Below, one piece after another: positions 25,337 through 31,733 of a stretch of DNA of 32,812 nucleotides. The stretch spans positions 1 through 32,812 of the forward strand of contig JAJRTO010000386.1 in NCBI GenBank assembly GCA_024278235.1. The letters are read 5' to 3'. Each line of letters starts with the position of its first letter. Within the stretch, counting starts at the first letter, position 1. The notes under the pieces were generated by a model that did no database searches, had not been told where the DNA came from, and was given only the letters and a program-made list of their open reading frames with translations. This stretch comes from Candidatus Poribacteria bacterium (GTDB lineage Bacteria; Poribacteria; WGA-4E; JAJRTO01). A program made the translations under genes and the position numbers.

Positions 25337-26593
25337 ATGAAATTCCATCTACTGCCCATCTCAATCCTGCTTGTTCTGTCCTTCGTCTCTAGCATCTGTG
25401 CTGAGGAACCCGGATGGATCGTCGAAGCGAACGGTAGCGCACGAATCATCGATGGCGATGTGCAAGCTGCCACAGCTCAGGCGGAGCGTGATGCGCTCCG
25501 AAACGCGCTCCAGTACCAGATCGGTGTCAACATCCAAAGCGTAACAGTCGTGCAGGATGCCGAACTTGTCGTGGATGTGGTGGATGCCCATGTGGAGGGA
25601 TATGCCCGGAAGTTGGCGGTTATCGAAGCACCTCACCGCGACCCTCAGGATCCGGACACGATCTGTGTGAAGCTTCAGGTGTGGGTGTCTCCAAACGTGC
25701 ACAAAGTGGCAGAGAAACTGGCAAACCCACGGGTGCTGTTCGTCGGGGTGACGATCGATACCGATGATCTGGAGGAGAAGTATGCCAGGCTTGCTCAGAG
25801 GAAGTTTCTCGCGACCGTTCGGAGCATGCTCATCGAGGCCGGATACGAGATCACCTGGTTGGCCGATGCTCAGCTCGCGGCAGCCCGACAACTCATTGAA
25901 AAGCTGGCAGAGACCAGCATAGTGAAGCGGGAACGCGCGCAATCGGCTGCCGAGTTGTGGTCGAGTGGGCTTGGTGACCTGGCAGATCTGTTTGTGCTGG
26001 GTGAGGTGGGTTTCTCCATGAGAGATGCGGACCTGTTCCCAGGTACTGAGGGTTTACAGAACCTGAGCAGAGTGAAGGTTGTGAATCTCGACGGAAGCGT
26101 TCAAGGCATTCGACTCGATGTCGAGCGTGAAGCCGCGAGGCTGGTGATTGAACGACTGATCGAGACAAAGGGGATGCAGAAACCTGACAGGGCTATCCGA
26201 CTCGCCATTGAGGATGCGAAGCCTGCGGTGGAAGCGTTGATTGAGGAGATTAAGGAAAAGATGGGCGCTCCAAATCGCCTTGTTGTGCTCTACGTCAAGG
26301 GGCTTCAAAGGCTGGAGGATTACGAGGAGCTTCAGGAGAAACTGACCCAATATGACGCTTACGGAGTCGAAAAAGTCAGAGGAGTTGTCTTCGACAAGGC
26401 TCTGAGCAAGTATGTCCTGACGTTCTCCCAGCAAGCTCTCGTCAGCGGCGATCTGGTTCAGAGAGTCAAGTACCTCGCTACAGTCATCAACCAAAGCTCA
26501 GAGTGGCGCGTCATCAAGAGAGCGACTCATACACTTATGATTGAGCGGAAGGAAATGAGAGGTGGAGCAGGCAGCTTGCCTGTTCAGAAGTGA
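25337..26593 (+). CDS. exported protein with FlgT N-terminal-like domain
   Basis: ATG 25337 is preceded by GGAGG (25327-25331); this start exposes a clean signal peptide (MKFHLLPISILLVLSFVSSI, cut near CAEE) in a 418-aa product. Frame-matched ATGs upstream (25256, 25295) would bury it. Residues ~22-115 follow the pattern of the FlgT N-terminal/LPP20-like fold: a G.A.i..GDV..A...A.rdAL..Al....GV.i.S.t.v....lv.d.v.a...GY sequence, then CVKLQVWVSP. FlgT is a periplasmic flagellar-motor protein, but similar domains occur in many non-flagellar envelope proteins, and no flagellar genes are nearby. The rest (~120-418) is helix-rich with a later alpha/beta part (RLVVLYVKGLQRLEDYEELQ) like repeated FlgT/DUF-type modules. 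It heads an envelope gene group with the TPR and CsgG-like genes. Confidence 0.78.
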   Translation: MKFHLLPISILLVLSFVSSICAEEPGWIVEANGSARIIDGDVQAATAQAERDALRNALQYQIGVNIQSVTVVQDAELVVDVVDAHVEGYARKLAVIEAPHRDPQDPDTICVKLQVWVSPNVHKVAEKLANPRVLFVGVTIDTDDLEEKYARLAQRKFLATVRSMLIEAGYEITWLADAQLAAARQLIEKLAETSIVKRERAQSAAELWSSGLGDLADLFVLGEVGFSMRDADLFPGTEGLQNLSRVKVVNLDGSVQGIRLDVEREAARLVIERLIETKGMQKPDRAIRLAIEDAKPAVEALIEEIKEKMGAPNRLVVLYVKGLQRLEDYEELQEKLTQYDAYGVEKVRGVVFDKALSKYVLTFSQQALVSGDLVQRVKYLATVINQSSEWRVIKRATHTLMIERKEMRGGAGSLPVQK

Positions 26594-26599
26594 ACAGGC
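26578..26599 (+). terminator. hairpin overlapping the 3' end of the FlgT-like gene (weak terminator candidate)
   Basis: GCCTGTTCA (26578-26586) and TGAACAGGC (26591-26599) form a 9-bp stem around GAAG; the right arm starts with the TGA stop. A competing stem, CAGGCA (26568-26573)/TGCCTG (26577-26582), overlaps it. Only GTTTCTG follows, so termination would be partial. Confidence 0.4.
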
Positions 26600-26641
26600 G
26601 TTTCTGAAACTTGCTTAGCTTGTCCAGGTTAGGAGTTATCT

Positions 26642-27145
26642 ATGCCAAGACCCGATATCGACACGATAATCGCTGAGCTTACCCCGAAACACAGGGCAAA
26701 AAGGTGGACTCTCATCGCGGCTGTTGTCATTGCCTTTATTGTGGGTGTGGGTTTGTCCTACCAATTCCTCATCAAGGAGAGAATAGACCCTTCCCTGCTG
26801 GTATCTGATGCGAAGCTCCTCATGGGACAGGACAGATTGGACGAGGCGATATTGAAGCTGAAGCTGGCGTACAAGCATGATAGGGAACACATTGACGCCA
26901 CCTTCCTGCTCGCGATCTGCTATGACCGAATAGGCAACGTCCCGGATGCCATCAAGTGGCAGAAGCGAACGGTCCAGATGAAGCCGGAAGATCCACGTGC
27001 CAGAACGCAACTTGCTGTGCTCCTTGAGAAGAACAATCAGCTTGAGGAGGCAATCCAAGAGTGGGAAAGCATTAGTGAACTTCAGCCGGGTGATCCCTAC
27101 GTGCAGGGGAGACTGGAGGAGTTGAGATCGCGGTTGCCGCAGTGA
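26642..27145 (+). CDS. small membrane-anchored TPR protein
   Basis: The 167-aa product starts at ATG 26642 after AGGAG (26631-26635). A short charged N-terminus (~1-20) precedes one transmembrane helix (TLIAAVVIAFIVGVGLSY, ~23-40), placing the remainder outside the inner membrane. Residues ~50-165 hold three TPR-like helix pairs (DAKLLMGQDRLDEAILKLKL; FLLAICYDRIGNVPDAIKWQ; TQLAVLLEKNNQLEEAIQEW). It probably holds partners at the membrane. It lies between an FlgT-like gene and a CsgG-like gene on the same strand, and a repeat-type spacer starts right at its stop codon. Confidence 0.82.
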   Translation: MPRPDIDTIIAELTPKHRAKRWTLIAAVVIAFIVGVGLSYQFLIKERIDPSLLVSDAKLLMGQDRLDEAILKLKLAYKHDREHIDATFLLAICYDRIGNVPDAIKWQKRTVQMKPEDPRARTQLAVLLEKNNQLEEAIQEWESISELQPGDPYVQGRLEELRSRLPQ

Positions 27146-27181
27146 ACGGATACGTGATGCGTGAAACGTAGTACGTGAACA
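27142..27181. repeat. ACGTGA(A)-word tandem spacer
   Basis: From the stop of the TPR gene the DNA reads GTGAACGGA, TACGTGATGC, GTGAAACGTA, GTACGTGAAC: four variants of a (ta)cgtgaNNc word of 9-10 bp. It is of the same style as the GAGAC, GAATTC and AACGTT arrays elsewhere in the window. Confidence 0.6.
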
Positions 27182-27203
27182 CCGGCGCGTTTTGTGGTAT
27201 GAT
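27176..27203 (+). promoter_or_regulatory. extended -10 promoter candidate upstream of the CsgG-like gene
   Basis: TATGAT (27198-27203) preceded by TGG (an extended -10), with TGAACA (27176-27181) 16 bp upstream as a weak -35. The -35 comes from the last unit of the spacer repeat. A leader of about 40 nt would precede the GTG start. Confidence 0.45.
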
Positions 27204-27252
27204 TTCCTTCACAAGTTGATGATGGGGAACCCGGGAGTTTTGGAGGTCGACT

Positions 27253-28338
27253 GTGCGAAAGAAGCTCTGTGTATGGACGTTTTCCCTGCTGTGGGTGGTG
27301 TCCCTGATGGTAACCACTTTGGCAGATCAGTTCAGTGAGGATGTGGAAAAACTCACCCGCGAATTATCGGATAAGATGCACGCAACGACGTCGCCTATCG
27401 CTGTAGGACTTGGCAGCTTCTTCTACGGCGATAGCAAGATGAGCAGCGACTTCGCGGTTCATTTTGCCGCCGAAGTCGAGAACGCGGCTACGAATGTGCC
27501 GCGTTTCACACTCGTGAACCGATCCAGACTTGATGAAATCCTCAGAGAACTGGATCTCCAGATGTCCGACCTGATCGACCCGGATACGGTGAAACGCCTC
27601 GGCAGGATTCAGGGATTGGACGCGATGTTGACGGGACAATACTCCCTTTGGGGAAAAGGCGTCCGGGTGAAGGCAGAGCTTATCCACATTGAGGACGCTC
27701 GGATGGTTGCTGTTACGGAGGTCATTGGGGGGATACCCGACAACGTTACTGTCAAGCCGCCACAATACGAGGTGCAGAGGCAACGCATTGAGGAAAAGGT
27801 TCGCGACTGGATATCCGAGGAGCCCGCCCGTGAAGGACAGGCTCCCAAATCAGACTTCCGCATCACCATCGAACCGGACCGAGCGGTGGCGTATCGGGAG
27901 GGAGAAGAACTGACGTTGTACGTCAAATCGGACGTGGATTGCTACATCGAGGTCTATGACATTGCCCCCGATGGCGCAACTCACCTGATCTTCCCAAACG
28001 AATACTGGGAGAAGCGGCACTCCCGTCATGAAAACTTCATCCGGGCAGGCGTCCGGATGCCTCTCCCCTACGACGACAGCTTCAGGTTGGAGATCTTCCC
28101 GCCTTATGGAGTGGAGACGCTCAAAGTGGTAGCAAGCACCAAACCGTTCGGAGCACGAACGCGCGCCTTTTACGAGCAGAAAGGTGCGTTTCCCAGGTTC
28201 GGCAATATTGACGAACCCGAGACCGTCAAAGCGTTGAAACATCGAACACGCTCGGTATTGGCTCAGCCGGAGGGCGACCCCTCCGAAGCACCTGCAAAGG
28301 TCGCGCAGACCTACTGTACGATCCTGACCAAACCGTAG
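27253..28338 (+). CDS. exported CsgG-like protein with C-terminal DUF4384 domain
   Basis: The start is GTG 27253, six bases after GGAGG (27242-27246); the product is 361 aa. Its signal peptide (~1-24) is LLWVVSLMVTTLA. Residues ~30-165 follow the CsgG/LpoB-type fold: SPIAVGLGSFFYGDSKMSSD, VPRFTLVNRSRLDEILRELD, a 'G...GLDAMLTGQYSLWGKGVRVKAELI' run, and ARMVAVTEVIGGIP. Residues ~198-295 match DUF4384: PDRAVAYREGEELTLYVKSD, CYIEVYDIAPDGATHLIFPN, and a later FPPYGVETLKVVAS strand. No lipobox is seen, unlike true CsgG. From memory, DUF4384 domains often sit in or beside caspase-like peptidases, and the next bases downstream do carry a caspase fragment. The stop is followed within 5 bp by that wrecked gene, so the two were probably cotranscribed. 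Confidence 0.85.
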   Translation: MRKKLCVWTFSLLWVVSLMVTTLADQFSEDVEKLTRELSDKMHATTSPIAVGLGSFFYGDSKMSSDFAVHFAAEVENAATNVPRFTLVNRSRLDEILRELDLQMSDLIDPDTVKRLGRIQGLDAMLTGQYSLWGKGVRVKAELIHIEDARMVAVTEVIGGIPDNVTVKPPQYEVQRQRIEEKVRDWISEEPAREGQAPKSDFRITIEPDRAVAYREGEELTLYVKSDVDCYIEVYDIAPDGATHLIFPNEYWEKRHSRHENFIRAGVRMPLPYDDSFRLEIFPPYGVETLKVVASTKPFGARTRAFYEQKGAFPRFGNIDEPETVKALKHRTRSVLAQPEGDPSEAPAKVAQTYCTILTKP

Positions 28339-28341
28339 GGG

Positions 28342-28971
28342 ATGTCCATGTCAAAAGGCGACGAAGCGGGGGATTCTGGACGCGCTCAGCACCTTTGCCA
28401 ACCCGGATCGCGTGAAGAGCGACGACTGCCTGCTCGTTTTCTTCTCGAATCACTCCCGCCGGTTCGTCTTACGCCACCGGAACGCACCACTGGCAAGGAC
28501 GGCGCGGAGATGGCGCTGGTTCCCGCCGGGGAGTTCGAGATGGGTGATGCGTTCAACGAGGGAGGTTCCGACGAACTCCCTGTTCACATGGTCTATCTGG
28601 ACGCGTTCTACATGGACGTGACTGAGGTGACGAACGCGCGGTACCGCAAGTTCGTGGAAGCAACCGGGCATCGGAAACCGGGCTACTGGGACAATGACCG
28701 TTTCAACGCCCCTGAGCAGCCGGTGGTTGGTGTGAGTTGGCACGATGCCGCGGCGTATTGTGAGTGGGCTGGGAAGCGTCTATTTCGTCACCATCTGCAC
28801 ATACCAGAGGCACTCCCTGTTTGGCAATGCAGTCTACCACCGCGTTGTGGAACATGGCTGGCGCTCGATTCCCAGGCATTTTTCTTCTGCCCGAGCAGAT
28901 GCCTTTGTGGTGATGCCCAACCATGTGCATGGTATCATCCACATCGTAGGGGCGAGGCATTCCGCAGATAA
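28342..28971 (+). pseudogene. broken caspase-like / SUMF1 gene, interrupted by a transposase fragment
   Basis: An open frame of 209 codons runs here but is a composite. In the +1 frame from 28343 the DNA reads QKATKRGILDALSTFANP then DRVKSDDCLLVFFSNHS, like the caspase p20 region up to its catalytic histidine (usual VFFSGHG; here the flanking glycines are N and S). The rest of the caspase domain, with the catalytic cysteine, is missing. From about 28455 the other frame takes over with PPERTTGKDGAEMALVPAGE and a clear SUMF1/FGE start (FYMDVTEVTNARYRKFVEAT; VSWHDAAAYCEWAGKRL). At ~28780, just where PTEAEWE should follow, the sequence switches to an out-of-frame transposase. Thus two deletions or recombinations joined three gene pieces. 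It lies 3 bp after the CsgG/DUF4384 gene. Confidence 0.72.
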
Positions 28972-29323
28972 TGAGGCGATGGAGGAGACGCCTGACCTCA
29001 TGATGAAATCTGAACCGAACGTGCCTCCGCAAAAGAATGCCTCGTCCCTACCACGTTTGATGCCAGGTTCATTGGGGGCAATTGTGGGCAATTTCAAATC
29101 GGTGACGGCCCGCCGCATCAACCGCATTCGCCAGACACCGGGGGAACCCGTATGGCTGCGGAATTACTACGAACGCGTTGTTCGGAACGACGCCGAATTG
29201 ACTCGCATCCGCGAGTACATTCAGCTCAACCCGTTGAAATGGGAATATGACCATGAAAACCCATCTCGCCGTTCAGATGACACATACCAGAAACAGTGGG
29301 GATGGCTCGAGAAACCCCGGTAA
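28745..29323 (+). mobile_element. REP-associated tyrosine transposase (RAYT, IS200-like), 5'-truncated
   Basis: The open frame of 192 codons begins in DNA of the SUMF1 gene (its first ~11 residues, MPRRIVSGLGS, are SUMF1 DNA read in another frame). Recognisable transposase starts at YFVTICTYQRHSLFG (~28779). It keeps the HUH motif (FVVMPNHVHGIIHI) and the tyrosine motif (LRNYYERVVRNDAELTRIRE, then YIQLNPLKWEYD), so the catalytic parts survive. It lacks the usual ~20 N-terminal residues and a short stretch after LFG. RAYTs are single-domain Y1 transposases thought to move or cut REP palindromes. Here REP-like arms lie inside (28946-29051) and right after the gene (29324-29390). No ribosome-binding site precedes the ATG, so expression is doubtful. 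Confidence 0.85.
28946..29051. repeat. REP-like inverted arms within the transposase gene
   Basis: GTAGGGGCGAGGCATTC (28946-28962) and GAATGCCTCGTCCCTAC (29035-29051) are inverted copies, 16 of 17 bases. They are read as VGARHS and NASSLPR and bracket the hypervariable middle of the protein, so the arms behave like an element that was inserted in frame or carried in the RAYT gene. Confidence 0.75.
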
Positions 29324-29390
29324 GGGTGAGGCGTTCGCATCCGGAGCTTGCTCCGTGAACCCGACTGAACAGCGAGCGGATGCCTCGCCC
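29324..29390. repeat. REP-like palindrome directly after the transposase stop
   Basis: GGGTGAGGC (29324-29332) pairs with GCCTCGCCC (29382-29390), GCATCCG (29337-29343) with CGGATGC (29377-29383), and an internal CGGAGC-TT-GCTCCG hairpin occupies 29342-29355. It begins one base after the transposase stop codon and shares the (G)AGGC...GCCTCGCCCC core with the arms inside the gene. It is the expected position of a RAYT-linked REP. Confidence 0.7.
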
Positions 29391-29427
29391 CGACATAACA
29401 AACGTATCAACCGAAAGGGGCAGTCTA

Positions 29428-31671
29428 ATGCGTAAGTATCCACTGAGACACCTATTGCTCGTAACCTGTGCGATTCTTGTCATGATCGCCAGCGGCACAC
29501 TCGCACAGGAGGCCACGCCGTCTGAGTACATCAACCAACTGAATTACAAGGAGGCATCCGCTCGTGCCTACGCTGCTTATGCGCTGGGCCAGGTAGGGGA
29601 TGCCACCGCTGTGGACGCGCTCATCCCGCTGTTGAGGGACGAGGACAAATATGTCCGAGCCATCGTCGCGGAGGCGTTGGGCAAGATTGGGGGCGCCCAG
29701 GCCGTCGACGCCTTGACGAACGTCCTCGACGACAGCGTGCGATTCGTGCGCTGGAGCGCGGCCCGTGCCCTCAAACGACTCCAGCCAGAGGGAGCGCATG
29801 AGATGACGCTCTATAGGCAAGAGTTGAGTCATCCCGAGGCTGCCATCCGTCTCGAAGCGGCGACCAGGCTCTCAGAGCATTCCCCTGAAGAGGCCAGGCA
29901 GTACCAGAGGTTCCGATATCTCTATGACCTCCAGGATTCGGATCCGCAGTTGCGTGCGGCAGCCGCGAAAGCGTTGGCAACGCTGGGGGATGTCACCACT
30001 GCTCAACCCCTGGCAGCCGCGTTGGGGGATAGTGATCCCCTGGTGCGGCGCAATGCTGTGGTGGCATTGAGTCAACTGTTCCTCAGATCGAACGACGTGT
30101 CGCTTCTCACTCCCGCCATCGCTCCCCTGATCCAGCTCCTGCAGGATGAGGTTGGGCTGGTGTCCACGGCGGCTGCGACGTTGCTGACCCAGATTGGGAC
30201 GCCGGCGGTCAATGCATTGACCGATGCTCTCCGGGACGAGGATGCGGCGATGCGTGCTGTGGCCGTGGGCGTTCTGGGCAGCATCCATCCGGAGAATCTG
30301 CGAGATTACCAGCTTTCCAGATACCTGGCAGACTTGCAGGACCGAGATGATGCCATCCGGGCACAAGCCGCCATCGCGCTTGGGGCCATGGGCGATGAGC
30401 GTGCCATTGAGCCGTTGATCGCAGCCCTCCGGGATCTGGACAAGACCGTTCGTAAGAACACCACGGACGCGCTCACCAGGATCGGGGAGCCGGCGGTCCC
30501 CATGCTCATCCCGCTGCTCGGAGATTCCGAGACGTCTGTCCGGGTGCAGGCGGCCATCGCGTTGAGAGACATTGGGTCGAGGTTGGCCGACCCGGCCAGT
30601 CTCCGGCTCGCGAGGGATGCCATCGTCGCGGCCTTCGTGGACTTCGACGCCCCTATCCACTCGATAGCCATCCAGATGCTCCAGCAAATGGGAAGCCAGG
30701 GGGCAGATTGGCTCGTGCCGCTGCTGGATCAGCGGGACGATGCGATCCGCGCCAAAGCTGCTGTCGTGCTGGGGCAGATCCAGCCTGAGAGGGCGCACGA
30801 ATACCAGATCGTGCGGTATCGGAACGACCTCAACTCCCCGGATGCGTCGGTTCGCGCGGCCGCGGTGAGCGCGTTGGCCGGCCTGGCCGACACGAGCCTG
30901 GTGGAGCAGTTCATCGCGCTGCTCGCGGACGAAGATGGTGCGGTGAGAAAGGCTGCCGCAGACGCGCTGGAACGCACCGGACCGCCCGCCGTGGGGGCTC
31001 TGATTCGTGGACTCACGCATGAGAATCGCATCATCCGACGCCATGCGTTTGGGGTGCTGGCAGAGATCGCACCCGAAGCGCGGGTGGATGTGCTCCGACC
31101 TGCGATGGATCCCGCGATGGCAGCACTCCGAGAGCCGGATCGATCCATCCAGGCGTCCGCTTCGGTAATCCTGACGCAACTGGGCGAGATCGCCGTGGAT
31201 CCCCTCGTTGCGCTCCTGGGGGATACAGAAAGCCCCCTCCACCCGATTGCAATAGGTCTGCTTGCCAGGATCGGGACCCCCGCTGTCGGGTCGCTGGAGA
31301 CCGCGCTGAACAGCCCGAACCGCGTGATCCGCAGCAACGCGGTTGCCGCGCTCCGCCAGATCACCCCCGACCGCGCGGAACACTATCAGGTCAGTCGGGC
31401 TATCAATGACCTGAAGGACACGGATCCCGGCGTCCGGGCCGTGGCCGCGTTCCAGTTGGGCCGGATGCAGGATTCGCGTGCGCTCAACCCGTTGATCGCC
31501 GCGCTCAAGGACAAGGATTTCCGGGTGCGCGCCGGTGCCGCTGATTCGCTCGCCTATCTCGCGGACAAGCGGGCTGTAAAGCCGCTGGAGAGCGTTGAGG
31601 ACGACGACCCGGTGGACATGGTCAAGCGCGTCGCCCGGGAATCGCTAGATCGGCTGAAGAGGCTGCCATAA
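29428..31671 (+). CDS. exported HEAT-repeat (PBS-lyase-type) protein
   Basis: ATG 29428 follows AAAGGGG (29414-29420) and gives a 747-aa product with a signal peptide ending IASGTLAQ (~27); an upstream in-frame ATG at 29380 lies in the REP and is not used. The rest is about twenty HEAT/PBS-lyase-type helix pairs of ~31 residues, such as ARAYAAYALGQVGDATAVDA and VRAIVAEALGKIGGAQAVDA. A second-order motif, YQxxRYxxDLxDxDxxxRAxAAxAL, recurs at about residues 157, 292, 458 and 652 and breaks the solenoid into blocks. PBS-lyase HEAT repeats occur in phycobilin lyases, but similar repeats in non-photosynthetic bacteria are binding scaffolds; with a signal peptide this one is likely periplasmic. The local GC content seems higher than in the envelope genes to its left. 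Confidence 0.88.
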   Translation: MRKYPLRHLLLVTCAILVMIASGTLAQEATPSEYINQLNYKEASARAYAAYALGQVGDATAVDALIPLLRDEDKYVRAIVAEALGKIGGAQAVDALTNVLDDSVRFVRWSAARALKRLQPEGAHEMTLYRQELSHPEAAIRLEAATRLSEHSPEEARQYQRFRYLYDLQDSDPQLRAAAAKALATLGDVTTAQPLAAALGDSDPLVRRNAVVALSQLFLRSNDVSLLTPAIAPLIQLLQDEVGLVSTAAATLLTQIGTPAVNALTDALRDEDAAMRAVAVGVLGSIHPENLRDYQLSRYLADLQDRDDAIRAQAAIALGAMGDERAIEPLIAALRDLDKTVRKNTTDALTRIGEPAVPMLIPLLGDSETSVRVQAAIALRDIGSRLADPASLRLARDAIVAAFVDFDAPIHSIAIQMLQQMGSQGADWLVPLLDQRDDAIRAKAAVVLGQIQPERAHEYQIVRYRNDLNSPDASVRAAAVSALAGLADTSLVEQFIALLADEDGAVRKAAADALERTGPPAVGALIRGLTHENRIIRRHAFGVLAEIAPEARVDVLRPAMDPAMAALREPDRSIQASASVILTQLGEIAVDPLVALLGDTESPLHPIAIGLLARIGTPAVGSLETALNSPNRVIRSNAVAALRQITPDRAEHYQVSRAINDLKDTDPGVRAVAAFQLGRMQDSRALNPLIAALKDKDFRVRAGAADSLAYLADKRAVKPLESVEDDDPVDMVKRVARESLDRLKRLP

Positions 31672-31733
31672 CCCCTTGAGCCGGCATTCGTGCGGAAATG
31701 TGAGCGATGGATGCCGTCGTAGAGGACAGAGCG

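Noticed and set aside
29872-31383. 503-codon open frame on the minus strand
   Set aside because: It lies fully antisense to the HEAT-repeat gene, has Arg/His-rich repetitive translation mirroring HEAT repeats, and lacks a ribosome-binding site. GC-rich third positions of the real gene keep the opposite strand open.
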